Assembly (NCBI GenBank): GCA_019925795.1
Contig: CM034303.1
Span: 1,736,001 to 1,800,000 of the forward strand
Source: Dendrobium chrysotoxum
Taxonomy: Eukaryota > Streptophyta > Magnoliopsida > Asparagales > Orchidaceae
Length of the DNA stretch: 64,000 nucleotides
Direction: 5' to 3'
A program made the position numbers and the translations under genes. Under the pieces are notes generated by a model. The model had not been told where the DNA came from. It saw nothing but the letters and a program-made list of their open reading frames with translations, and did no database searches. Positions within the stretch are counted from its first letter, which is position 1. Each line of letters begins with the position of its first letter. Positions 49,801 to 58,018 of this stretch are shown here, piece after piece.

Positions 49801-51792
49801 AATACATAAAGCTTAAAATCAATTAGAATCAAGAGGATCCTTTTGCCTTAGCTAATGAAATTAAAGTCCTGCTAGAGTACAAATATTCAGATGCCTAGCC
49901 TCCTAATGCTAAATTGGCATACTAAATGAAAACCTATAAGTTAAGAAAATAGAAAAAGAAATATACTGCATTGACCAAAAAAAACTTTATAGAAAGTCCT
50001 ATTCAAAAATTCTTAGCATTTTTTAGAACCAATAGCCATCACAAAAAATGTGTAAAATATTCATATTCCTATTGTTAGAAATAAATTTATGCTAGCTCAT
50101 AGCCACAAAATTACTCAAGATCAAAACAAACCAAGAATCAAGCCAAATAAATGCAAGAAAAAAAAACGGGGGAATTTTTTATTTATATTATAGATGTTCT
50201 ATAGGGTATACAGTGGAGGGCTGAAAATAAAGTGGGGTGGGATGAGAGAAAAGAAAATGTTGAATTGTGAAGACTAATGGCTAGTTGCTTCAAGAAGAAA
50301 AGCAAGACACGTGCCAACTCAAACATGATTCAAGATTCTTTACTTGTTCTTAAATTCATATGTTGATTCCTAGCCACATGTGGGAAGTGCTTATTTATAA
50401 GACCCAATGACGTGTTAGTTTTATGCTTATACTTCGCAAATAATAGGCGGATGATTATCTCAGCAAGAAAGATCACCATCAATCCTTCAATTACTCAGTT
50501 GGCTCAATAAAGTTATAGTTGTTAAGAAAGTGCCACATATCCAACAATTGCCAACACCATACCCACTGTCAATTGATGTGATTATGCCAAAGGGTATTTC
50601 GTAATCACTAAGTCATACTCCAATAACTATTTATGCATGGAGCAAAGTACGAGGGATAGTCAAACACCTTGTTGCACATTGTCTCCCCATCTTGATCAAT
50701 CAAGTCCACCTAATTGAGTTGCCATCCAAGTGTAGATTAACTTCGAACTTATGCTACCATAAAGAACTCCATAGGACTTTCTCTTAGAAGCTATCAATGC
50801 AACAAGTATTGCATAGGCTTATGCAATGATTTATGCTTAATCTTCAATCTTGCAAATAGTTATGCATGGAAATAAAGAGATATTTAAAAGGAAATCAACA
50901 TCACAGTAGGAGCAACATACAGACATGGCCAGCTGATCAAGTTCATTATGTATTCACTTTCTACTTTTTCACTTATGTTATGATATGCCTTGAAGTGAGT
51001 ACCAATACAAGTATGTCGAACTTTGTGAGGAAAATAATAATAATAAAATTCCTTAAGTGTAAATACTGACACAACGAGCTAAAAAGATCAAAGATACCAT
51101 AGAGTACGCAACGAAATTCAACTCCAATAACAAATCCTTGAAAACCTAATAATCTTGTGGAACCAGTTGACTCGAGAGCAACTCCTCTATCTCAATTCAA
51201 GCAACTTACTTTCAATTACATGTATAATCTGCATGCTGCCTAAAAGGAGAAGTAATACGGATGGAATTATTAAATTTTGGATTTATAACTCAACATCAAG
51301 GATTAACACATATTTACAAAACCTAGGAGACATCTAGAGGCCAAATTTACATTTAACCAAGCGTAGCACTAGATCTACCCAGCACAAGACTTAAAGAGTA
51401 AGACTACGCAACACCACCTGCCTATTAATCCCAAAATTAGCAAATAAGCCATACGAGTCGGGAGAAAACGACCAATTCCGCACTTGATCAAACAAAAACG
51501 AAACGGAAAACAAGAAAAAGCATAAATGCAGCCGCACAAGCAATCAGCTCCAGACATTTCACTCAACATCAACAAACTCCGCACAAAAACTCACTGGAGT
51601 CTTAATGACAATGGCCTCCGCGACCTCAGCAGTGGCTTCACGGTGATTTCTCGCCGGCGAGAATCGATGGTACTCATCAGGGGAAACAAAAGGATGTCTC
51701 GATGACGAGAACGGAAGGTTATGTTTCAGTGGGTGGAAGATCTGAGCCGGCGGCTGCGTGGGTCGGTTTCCCGCTCCTCGGCCGCCGGACAT
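10855..51792 (-). CDS. E2F: E2F transcription factor (plant E2FA/B-like), 14 exons over 41 kb
   Basis: Exons, all minus: 51792-51595, 37959-37767, 37547-37488, 37125-37040, 36937-36849, 36754-36700, 36532-36480, 36403-36353, 36219-36171, 36035-35970, 35891-35815, 35686-35455, 11164-11098, 10994-10855. All phases match; 1416 nt give 471 residues, normal for plant typical E2Fs. Domains: N-terminal region with HPFVSPDEYHRFSPA (about 30-50); basic LKRKA at 67; winged-helix DNA-binding domain 144-209 (RRIYDITNVLEGIGLIEKK); leucine-zipper/coiled-coil dimerisation 210-262 (partner DP); marked box 263-335 (WLYVTEDDIKGLPCF, YPQRRYRIVLRSTMG); C-terminal RBR-binding and activation motif at 405-422 (DADYWLLSETGVSITDMW). 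It controls S-phase genes in the nucleus and is restrained by RBR. Introns 1 (13.6 kb) and 12 (24.3 kb) are filled with transposons. No stop interrupts the model. What is inferred is that exons 1 and 13-14 belong to this gene rather than to a relic; family order and phase make this very likely. Confidence 0.9.
11281..11419. mobile_element. Near-perfect hairpin element, 58-bp stem and 23-base loop
   Basis: Arms 11281-11338 and 11362-11419 are inverted copies with two differences, one of them able to form a G-U pair. The flanks AATCAT at 11272-11277 and again at about 11421-11426 may be a target duplication. It is either a young MITE or a small-RNA type foldback. It lies 117 bp before E2F exon 13 in the transcript. 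Confidence 0.75.
11690..14475. repeat. Old repeat family with related blocks at 11690-11935, 13780-14125 and 14130-14475
   Basis: The block at 11690-11935 resembles 13904-14125 (shared features: GTCATGCTATG, AAGAAATTATATTATT, TCTGTCACATTCTTC). The segment 13780-13890 resembles 14146-14260 (ATTCCTATGACTGTCATC, GACTCCATCACC, CACTAACAATGTAGAGA). A further copy lies at 20484-25705, split by two insertions. Bases between 11936 and 13780 include a segment rich in CGCCTTGAGGC-type motifs at about 12370-12590. No terminal repeats were found for the family. Confidence 0.6.
12370..12590. mobile_element. Possible MITE with GCCTCAAGGCG-type inverted motifs
   Basis: A cluster of GAGGCTCGCCTTGA, GCCTCGAGGC, CGCCTTGAGGC and GCCTCGCCTCGC motifs in both orientations in otherwise AT-rich DNA. 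Similar motif clusters occur in plant non-autonomous DNA transposons. The ends were not resolved. Confidence 0.35.
14650..14935 (+). repeat. 5' LTR of the Copia element
   Basis: Aligned by eye with 20225-20470. Similarity is clear to about 14862. The LTR end and primer-binding site could not be fixed, so the right limit is approximate. Confidence 0.6.
16621..17271 (-). mobile_element. 5'-truncated RTE-type LINE fragment inserted in the Copia integrase region
   Basis: The minus strand encodes the end of an RTE-like reverse-transcriptase ORF (MLRWMSGFTLRDRIRNEHIR, LRWFGHIK) and ends in a (TTG)n tail at 16621. It is flanked by CCCCTCAA at 16613-16620 and 17272-17279, a likely target duplication. 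It is a close relative of the 38205-40879 element. The Copia integrase reading continues on both sides of it. Confidence 0.85.
18915..19128. mobile_element. Tourist-like MITE inserted in the Copia reverse-transcriptase region
   Basis: A 214-bp element with ends GGCTTCGTTTGG and CAAACCAGGCC (imperfect inverted repeat). It is flanked by TTA on both sides (18912-18914 and 19129-19131), the PIF/Harbinger target. The Copia coding sense continues directly across the insertion point. Confidence 0.8.
20225..20470 (+). repeat. 3' LTR of the Copia element (truncated)
   Basis: Begins TGTTGAATATTT just after the RNase H stop and runs to about 20470, where old repeat-family sequence resumes. It lacks the last part of the 5' LTR. 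Confidence 0.65.
20519..21922 (+). mobile_element. Tandem Cassandra-like TRIM array: four LTRs, three short internal domains
   Basis: LTRs at 20519-20741, 20923-21142, 21370-about 21535 (lacks its end) and 21699-21922 begin TGTGAAACC or close variants and end in TTACA/TTATA. After LTRs 1 and 2 comes a primer-binding-like AATGATATCAGAGC (initiator Met tRNA type). Before each later LTR is a purine tract AAGTGGGGGAGAT. Every LTR holds a block resembling the 3' half of 5S rRNA (AGTTAAGCGTGCT...GGTGACCTCCTGGGAAGT), the hallmark of Cassandra TRIMs. The outer flanks TGACT and TGATT match at 4 of 5 bases, so the array entered or arose at a single insertion site. No protein is encoded. Confidence 0.85.
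21787..21843 (+). promoter_or_regulatory. 5S-type internal Pol III control region in LTR 4
   Basis: Box A-like AGTTAAGCGTGCT, an intermediate GAGATGGG and box C-like GGTGACCTCCTGG are in the 5S order and spacing. Sister blocks lie at 20603-20660, 21007-21062 (box C damaged) and 21457-21514. Similarity to 5S rRNA is recognised from memory of the family. Activity is inferred. Confidence 0.65.
21989..25446. mobile_element. Solo LTR (or LTR-only derivative), 3458 bp, probably Gypsy-type
   Basis: Starts TGTTGGCTCAAG, ends TTTGTTAACA, and is flanked by the perfect 5-bp duplication CATTT (21984-21988 and 25447-25451). There is no gag or pol. The first 1.5 kb has repeated motifs of the GGGCTTACGACTT / AAGTTGCCCG type. 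AATTAATT-rich DNA follows (about 23840-24150), then about five units carrying GATCTAAGATC or CCTAAGGTC (24250-24480), then a GC-rich minisatellite (24660-25260). One TG...CA unit without internal genes fits a solo LTR formed by recombination. Gypsy affiliation is inferred from length only. Confidence 0.75.
24660..25260. repeat. GC-rich minisatellite, about ten units of 55-65 bp
   Basis: Diverged units containing CGAACAGCAACGAAGGAG, GAAGCGACTCGTGCGATC and CACCTCCTGCGAAG. Long open frames on both strands (Ser/Arg/Leu-rich) come only from this periodicity. It includes a poly-C run near 24938-24951. Confidence 0.85.
25706..27853. other. Intronic DNA with no recognised gene
   Basis: AT-rich sequence with several short open frames on both strands (for example 26119-26364 and 27217-27035). 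None contains a domain I recognise. It is probably old transposon-derived intron sequence. Confidence 0.5.
29285..30060. repeat. AT-rich tandem repeat, unit about 170 bp, 4-5 copies, in the left arm
   Basis: The motif TTCTAATTGATTAATTAC recurs near 29290, 29463, 29631, 29803 and (worn) 29975, each followed by AATTAGTAATTAA and AAATTATTTTC-type blocks. The right arm has a single copy (about 32200-32330), so the expansion happened in one arm. Confidence 0.75.
33751..34553. repeat. Two tandem units of about 239 bp and a third copy of the foldback terminus
   Basis: Landmarks AAGGTGAA (34081, 34321) and AGGACAATCA (34203, 34441) repeat at about 239 bases. The last 55-60 bases (about 34497-34553) repeat the terminus that also ends the inner arm at 33750. 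The overlapping minus-strand open frames here are translations of this repeat. Confidence 0.7.
34554..35454 (-). other. Start of E2F intron 12 (exon-12 side), with read-through tail
   Basis: No other gene is seen. Read in transcript direction from the donor at 35454, the E2F frame stays open for 45 further codons to a stop at 35319-35317. Confidence 0.75.
35176..35181 (-). terminator. Candidate intronic polyadenylation signal AATAAA
   Basis: A canonical AATAAA on the minus strand, 136 bases past the stop of the read-through E2F frame. Position and orientation fit a short transcript ending inside intron 12. Use of the site is inferred. Confidence 0.4.
35455..37959 (-). CDS. E2F: E2F exons 2-12 (residues 67-403): DNA-binding, dimerisation and marked-box region
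   Basis: Eleven exons in 2.5 kb with compact AT-rich introns. Exon 2 starts after ...ATATTCAG with LKRKAVHDD. Exons 3-5 encode the winged helix. Exons 6-8 encode the heptad-type helix. Exons 9-12 encode the marked box and an acidic, Gln/His-rich linker. Exon 12 ends GTTGAT|GTAAGT, a strong donor in phase 0, immediately after MMKIVPSDVD. Most borders are GT-AG with family-conserved positions. Confidence 0.93.
38205..40879 (+). mobile_element. RTE-type LINE, 5'-truncated and degenerate
   Basis: Endonuclease remnants come first (about 38250-38560: IISAYAPQV, then GGDLN-like RGDLNEHV, GGYKFG, ILDFA). The reverse transcriptase (about 39400-40740) has LHQGSALSPYLFALVMDVLL and the FADDILLV catalytic motif; these lie in different frames, showing a frameshift near 40060. 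The last 860 bases are one open frame ending in MLRWMSGFTLRDRIRNEHIR and LRWFGHIK. The 3' end is a TTG-type tail near 40857-40876. An 18-bp target duplication with one mismatch (ATCATGAACATTARCGTA) flanks it at 38187-38204 and 40880-40897. Several stops make it inactive. It is antisense to E2F. Confidence 0.88.
40898..41990 (-). mobile_element. Second, older RTE/LINE 3' fragment, reversed
   Basis: It starts right after the LINE target duplication with the complement of a LINE 3' end (GTCCCAACTATTTGGGATTGGC). The minus strand retains worn traces of the LINE C-terminal region (FGHV-like and related blocks) full of stops. The limit near 41990 is a guess. Confidence 0.5.
41991..43159. other. Intronic DNA, no gene recognised; GC-richer patch at 42700-42890
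   Basis: AT-rich sequence apart from a compact GC-richer stretch at about 42700-42890 with a 68-codon open frame that matches no family I know. No splice sites or terminal repeats were identified. Confidence 0.45.
43160..47553 (-). mobile_element. Highly degenerate Copia element, minus strand
   Basis: Pieces appear in the Copia order on the minus strand. A primer-binding-like ATATCAAAGC lies at about 47543-47552 just inside a putative 5' LTR end (ACA). Gag remnants are at 47062-46100. Protease traces are near 46085 (WILDSNA in place of the active D-S/T-G-A). The integrase C-terminal part is at 45091-44876 (GKFVPRALKCVFIGYS). The start of the reverse transcriptase is at 44143-43955 (TKGYTQTCGINYLETF), with fainter traces to about 43160. 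Stops and frameshifts are frequent. The left end and LTRs were not resolved. It has the same orientation as E2F. Confidence 0.72.
47554..48232. other. Probable Copia LTR remnant and AT-rich DNA
   Basis: In minus orientation this lies immediately upstream of the primer-binding-like site, so part of it should be the LTR. A short (CA)n/(TA)n tract lies at about 48068-48100. No gene was recognised. Confidence 0.4.
48233..49153. mobile_element. hAT-like MITE, about 920 bp
   Basis: The left end CATGGTTTTGAAAACCGG with repeated ACCGG motifs and the right end CAGCTTTTACAACCTTGATG are imperfect complements of a type common in plant non-autonomous elements. The interior is AT-rich and non-coding. A target duplication was not resolved. 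Confidence 0.55.
49154..51594. other. 5' part of E2F intron 1, no gene recognised
   Basis: Moderately AT-rich. Open frames such as 49240-49434 and 50866-51069 have no recognisable domain. Bases nearest 51594 are ordinary intron following exon 1. Confidence 0.5.
51595..51792 (-). CDS. E2F: E2F exon 1 (residues 1-66)
   Basis: Begins at the ATG at 51792-51790 (MSGGRGAGNRPTQ..., the usual MSG start of plant E2Fs) and ends CCA|GTGAGT in phase 0. It contains the conserved PF(V)xPDxYHRF block. An in-frame ATG 84 bases upstream (51876) has no stop between, so a 28-residue longer start is possible. I chose the internal ATG by family resemblance. Confidence 0.85.
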
Positions 51793-52183
51793 GTAGACCA
51801 AACAGATTCTCCGCCAGATTCTAACAGAAAACCCCGATCTTACAGCAGGAAGCTGAAGATCCGAGCGCAGGTGCAACCCAAGCCAAAACCCTTGTTTCCA
51901 GCAGGTTTCTAGTGGGATCTAAGGGCGGCGGCGATCTGGATGAAATCTCAAGTACTGCTTCAACCGATGTCGATCAGCAAAGCGATGACAGCCGGACTAG
52001 GGTTTTTATCAAGGATCTGCAAGTTTGCAGAGGCGGAGGAGAAGGGAGGGAGAGAGAAGGTTAAAAAGGCGGAGAGCAGAAAACGAGGGAAGCGAGGGAA
52101 ATTATAGTTCAGATAGAATGGAGGGAAGCAGTGAGAGAATATTGGAAATTAAATAAAGCAACTGGAAATTTCCTACTACAAGG

Positions 52184-52197
52184 CTTTATATATATAT
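52184..52197 (-). promoter_or_regulatory. Candidate TATA box of the E2F gene
   Basis: On the minus strand this reads ATATATATATAAAG, about 390 bases before the E2F ATG. A GA/CT-rich, GC-richer leader (about 51800-52100) lies between, consistent with a 5' UTR. I found no clear TTTSSCGC autoregulatory site. Confidence 0.45.
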
Positions 52198-53879
52198 GGA
52201 CCGTTCGGTGTGGTAGAATCACACGTGAGGAATTTTTTTCCCTTTTTTTTCTTAATTATGTTTTATGAATATTCGGAGTGCGGACGGCCAAGCGTCGTTC
52301 GAATCGGCGATGCGCGCCCTTTTGGTCCTTCCTCGCCATTATTCATTTTTACCGCCGAAATAAACCCTAGTGGAACTATATACTATATAGCTAACGCCAA
52401 ATATTAAAAATATGAGGAATTTATATAAATAATGTTTTAAAAATCCATTTTTATATTAATATTTAATATTTTATAATTTAAAAAATGTATTACATGATTT
52501 TTTTAACAAAATTAATATTTTATTTGGATTAAATAATTAACTTTTATCTCCCGTAACTCTCTCATAAAATTGTCACCTCTTTCATCATTTATATCATTTT
52601 TTATGACAAAATAAGTCTATGTTGCTCAACCCCAACCTAACATGGACTAGCTCATCTCCTCCCTCCCACCCCTCTCACTTACATTAGCTATCTTTACTTT
52701 CAAGCTAGCATAATCAGGTGACCCGATATAATATGCTATGTTGAAGTTAGTCGCATCATGTCGGGGCCATGAAGGTGACCCATTTACCAACGCGAATTTT
52801 TCTTATTTTCTTTTTTTAATGTTTATAATATGGAGCATTCTACATCATCAAATAACAGTAATCATAAATATTTTCATCATCATCCCATTTCACTTCATTC
52901 ATGAATTGCTAAATGTGTGATTTGAAATTGATTAGAAAATCTTACATACTGTTAATTATCTTTTCTATAAGTAGCAGACAAATTTTTGTTGCCTATGACT
53001 TTTCATTTCCCTTGAGTAGTGGGGGTTTTAGCTTATGAAATATCTTTATGTGCTTATCTTCTTCATTCTCTTTAGTCCCAACTTGTTTACTTTGGGCATC
53101 ACTCGTCAGTTGGGCTTTCAAGCTAGCAAACGGCATCAAAGTATCAAAATTCTCTGGAGCTGCCTCTACACTTTATTCATTTCGAATTCATTTGGGCAAT
53201 TGTATAGTTCTCTTTCCTAACATATTATAATTACATCACACATGTGCATATTGTGAATGTAAGAAAATACATCTTAAACTACCCAATTCTACCCATCAAT
53301 TTAAATGGCTCTAGTTACAATCTAATTCTTCCATTAATCATTGCTCAGATGTTATTTTGTGATTCTGCAATATCTAATTTGAAAGAATTCTTGATTTAGA
53401 TCTTCTAATCATCTACTAGGGCCACTAATAATAAGCCATATAAATTAATAAATACAGTGGAAGTAATCTTTCATTTTTTTGTTTCATCAAAATATGTATT
53501 TCAATTCCAAAATAATCATTTACACTATTTATGAAAACATATTTTAAATCATTTTATCTTAATACATTCATGACTGCAAGAAATAAACATTAAAAATTTA
53601 AAATAGACACCTATCATTAGCATTTGAAATGCCTCACTCCACTGAGTCATCACCCTTCCATGAAATCATGAAAAATCACCTAATGAGCATAAGCCTAGTA
53701 AGTCACCAAAACTTAATTACCACCGCACCAAATGTATGAAAAGTATAACAATATGTATACAATCATTCGAGTCATGTTATTATTGAAATCATTGGAAATT
53801 GAAATATGACTTTGATTACTTATCATGATCTAAATAAATTTCACAACTAGGAGGACAAACAAAAAAGCTCCAGAGGCAA

Positions 53880-53940
<61 letters not shown>

Positions 53941-56900
53941 TTCTACATTCTGTCCTCTTTTCTCTCCTTCTCCTTCCCAGCCAAGCGATGAAATGGGAAT
54001 GTTAAGGGATGGCTTGGGTGTACTAAATGAGAGTAACTGGATTAAGATATTTAAAAAGTAACTTTTCAGACTTAGCGTTGCAATGCTCCAGATTGAAGCA
54101 CCATAGTGCTCCCCCTTGATTTACATGATATTTTCTATGCATAATAAATATGATATATATGCAAATATATCATAAATTGTGTGCTTGTAAGAAATGTTGG
54201 TTAGTGGTTACTGAATGAGATTAATTTAGACCAGCGGAGATATGATATGATCGATACCTTACACAAGAAGGTGGGTCGAGGTGCTTTCATTTAACTGAAC
54301 ATATACATGATAGGCAAAAGGGAACAAGGATATGAATAATTGGAGTGGCAACTCCTATATGATGCCATATGATTATGATTGAGACTAATATGATATGATA
54401 AGACTGACAATGAACAGTAAGTGATATTGTATATTTATATGATTAACCAAAATATTGACTTACTATTAATATATATTGATTAATGATGCATGGATATGAT
54501 TTTACTTTTAATGTGATATGAATTGATATGATGATGTAATGAACACACTTATGAGGACACGTGATTTCTGTATTCATTCTATTTTGCTTGTGAATGATGC
54601 ATATACGTGATGATTTCATACATGAATATGATAAATATGATAATGATATAATGTTTGTAATAATACATGAGTATTCTAATAGTTCTGATATGCATCTCAC
54701 AAGTTATACATGTGATTATTGATCTATCATACGCACTGATGATTCTAATATGATGTGATATATACCATCGTTATATATGATGTCAACATCTCTAATGTGA
54801 TATAAAGTATAGTACTAATACACATGAATATTGTATACTGGTATATATGAATATGATAATATGCATAACATTGACATACATGAGTATGCTATACATATAT
54901 GACACATATGATAGTGGTATATTTTTAATATGATGGTGTGTGTGGTATGCATAATATTGATATATATATATATACATAGCATACATTATGATACAAGCAA
55001 TATATATACTAATACACTGATTGATATAATGATAAGTATAAGATACATGCAATGATATATTGACATATATGCTTATAAGATATGATTATTAGAAAAGACA
55101 TGAATATATGATTTTAATATGATATTGATTACACTTGCATATATGATACAAGTATAAGAATAAGCACATAATGATGTTGATTCAACATAGGGTTAGCTTT
55201 TGTTATTCAATTAATAACAACATGCATATTGATCTATCTTCCTTGCATTGAATATAATTATATGTTTCATGTGACCTACTGAGTTGTGTACTTACTCTGT
55301 ATGTTTGTATAATTTAGGGAAAGCTAAGGTAACATGGGAGTAGACTGAGAGAATTGATGTTGTAGAGGCACTTCTTTTATGTGATAGTACTGTTTTGTAA
55401 TTGTGATAAAAATGTATTTTGTTGAACTGATATGAGTAATGGTTATTGTACATGTGATTTGATATGATTGAATTTGTATACTTTCTTCCAATGGATCAGT
55501 ATTCCTCATTTAATTATAGCTTATTCACTCAACCTAAATGAAGCTCTCATAAAAAACGAGTGATATCTGTATTCCTCCTCGACTTAAGTTTCTTAAGATA
55601 ATTGTAAAATAATTGATCAACATATAACTATCACCCAAAAAATCATTCTTTTTTAAAATCCTAAAATCCAAAACCCTTCTATGCAAATGGATTTGATTGA
55701 TATACTCCAAAACCAAGTAATCAAATAATTAGAAAAACCAACAACATTGCTCCCAATCCTCACTACAATACATGAATACTTATAAATAAAAAATTGGCCA
55801 CACATCACTCTTCTTCCTTATGTACTTAATATTGATTCATATGATGAAAAATTGACAATGATTGAAAGAATATTTCAATTAATAAATTAGTCGTGTATTA
55901 TCAAGCTCAAAAATAAGTTGCATTATATGTTTCCATGAAAGATAAAATAATGATGCAACTTCTATCTAACATTAAAGCAAAGTTGGTGCTATAGTTTGCT
56001 GTAGATCTTCCCTCCCAGTTGAAGAAATAATTAATTCCATATACACTTAATGGCTTATCCAATACCTATCAAGCATTTAAAACTGCTATACGAAACAATC
56101 TTCGACACATTTAGGCAAATATAGTAATATAAATTAATGTCAGAGATAGATCCAAATAGGTGACATAATAAGTTAGAATTGACCAGCAAAGGATAATAAC
56201 TTGTATTTTCACCCTCCTAATTATTGATCACGCCTATTAAAAATAGACTTATAATCCTTAACCACAATTCTTTAAGAAGATATGGGCACACCTATGTATT
56301 TAAACAAGAGAGAAATGATTGAAATACCAATGATCTCATATTATGACCCATGTAGAATTTCAAATTCTAGATTTCTATTTGGATTGACCTTAATTGCATC
56401 GGGTCCTCTCAAAGAGGCTATAGAAGCATCTATTTCTTGATAATCTCACCATGTTATGTGATCGTTATTAAATTTTATAGTTTAAATATAAATTTCTCCT
56501 TAGCCAAAACATGCCATTTTATATTGTGAAGAGTCTTCTCTTATGTCTTTATGAATAATATAATATATTGCTTCACTAGGTGTTTAGAAACAAATGCATC
56601 ATATACATATATATATTTAAATTTGCAAGTGGCATATTTATATATTCCGAGACTATGCATTTATTTTGTCGTGGTGTTTATTCTCTCCAAATTAGAACCC
56701 ATAAGCAACTTTGAATAGAGCAAGACTCAATATCTTTTGCTTATTACATATAAAAAATCGATATTTTATTAGCCAAATAAGATATATTTTTTTCTCAATT
56801 TCGCCTTAACAAAATAAAAAGATGAACACACATTTCAATTCATTTCATTTATTTATTTATTTTTCATTAAATTTTTTATAATTATTATTTAATAATTCAC

Positions 56901-57360
56901 TCAAATTCGATTAGTTTAAGGCTCCATTTGATTTAAAGAGTAAAAAAGATGAAAGAAAAAAATATAAACATAATTTTGTTCAAAAAAATTAAAAAAGAGG
57001 AAATGATAAATAAATGAAAATAAAAAAAATAATGATATTAAATAAAAGTTCATCCCCTTATTTGATGGAGGATGCATTAATTGGAAAAATATATATTTTA
57101 TTTAATTGATGATTATTTAAAATTCCTTTTAAAATATAATAAGTGACATAATAATGATATTAATAATTTTCTTCTAAAATTTATTAGAATTTTATTATAA
57201 AAATAATCACTAAGATATATTTATCTATATATTTAAATAAATTTAATTATTTATTAGTTACAATAAAGTCATATACCTTATTATGCTAATGAAATTAAAT
57301 GCAATTAATAAATCATAAAATATATTACTCAAATTTTGAAAAATAAACTTCCCCTTTTAA
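52198..57360. other. AT-rich intergenic DNA with transposon-like character, no gene recognised
   Basis: Contains a (CT)n tract at about 53882-53937. The 54.4-55.3 kb stretch is dominated by ATATGAT-type motifs and gives low-complexity open frames. Its composition recalls long plant LTRs, but I could not define termini. Confidence 0.45.
53882..53937. repeat. (CT)n microsatellite, about 27 units
   Basis: Near-perfect CT dinucleotides. Confidence 0.95.
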
Positions 57361-57700
57361 CTATAACCCGCGATTACTTTTGCGCGACCTAAGCCTCCTT
57401 CTGTCCTTCTTCTCCCCCAATTGAGCCCGATCGTGTCGTCGCACGCTCGCCGGCACTGGGCCGCACACCCGCCGACGGTGACCTACACGCCCGTCGTCAA
57501 CCCGCTGACACGCCGCTTTTGAGGTTGGATAAGGAGTTTCGGGCAAAGGTGAGATCCTTGTTTTGAAAATCTTTTCTTCACATTTCCATCTGTTATTGGC
57601 ACCCTCTCTCTCTTGTGTCGCTCTCTTCCGGGCGTGGCTCTGTCTCGCAATATAAGCTCCTCGCATTCTTGCTTCTCATTCCTTATTTTTTAATACTTAT
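57361..57700 (+). promoter_or_regulatory. GC-rich patch, possible transcription start and first exon of a plus-strand gene
   Basis: A sharp rise in GC and CpG in AT-rich DNA, with a donor-like CAAAG|GTGAGATCC at 57548/57549. The open frame on the minus strand (57666-57361) is Arg-rich and probably a composition artefact. I could not find convincing downstream coding exons, so this could be an untranslated first exon, a lncRNA or a transposon leader. Confidence 0.3.
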
Positions 57701-57955
57701 TTGCTCTTCCGTGGCCTTCCACCTCTGCTGGTATTCTATTCGGTGGAGGTAAAATAGGGAGAAGGGGAGTTTTATTGCTAGCAATGTTCTATTCATAGAA
57801 AACAGATGGTTCAAAACTTATTGTATATCAAAAAAATTATATTTTTTCCATGTAGGATTCGACAATGAACCCATTATTGAAAACATGTTCATTTCGTTGT
57901 ATCATAATTTAACCGTGGCTGACACTGGAACGTGAAAGAAATACAATAGAAGAAT

Positions 57956-57957
<2 letters not shown>

Positions 57958-58016
<59 letters not shown>
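57958..58016. repeat. (GA)n microsatellite, about 28 units
   Basis: Uninterrupted GA dinucleotides. Confidence 0.95.

Positions 58017-58018
<2 letters not shown>

Larger units (their letters stand above)
37960..51594 (-). other. E2F intron 1, about 13.6 kb, transposon-rich
   Basis: Bounded by CCA|GTGAGT (51594) and ATATTCAG|TTA (37960), phase 0. It contains an antisense LINE, a second LINE fragment, a degenerate Copia in the sense orientation and a hAT-like MITE. Confidence 0.8.

Noticed and set aside
54443..55052. Tyr/Ile/His-rich minus-strand frames
   Set aside because: Low-complexity translation of ATATGAT-type AT-rich DNA.
57361..57666. 101-codon Arg-rich minus-strand frame
   Set aside because: Typical of GC-rich promoter DNA; no domain, no splice support.
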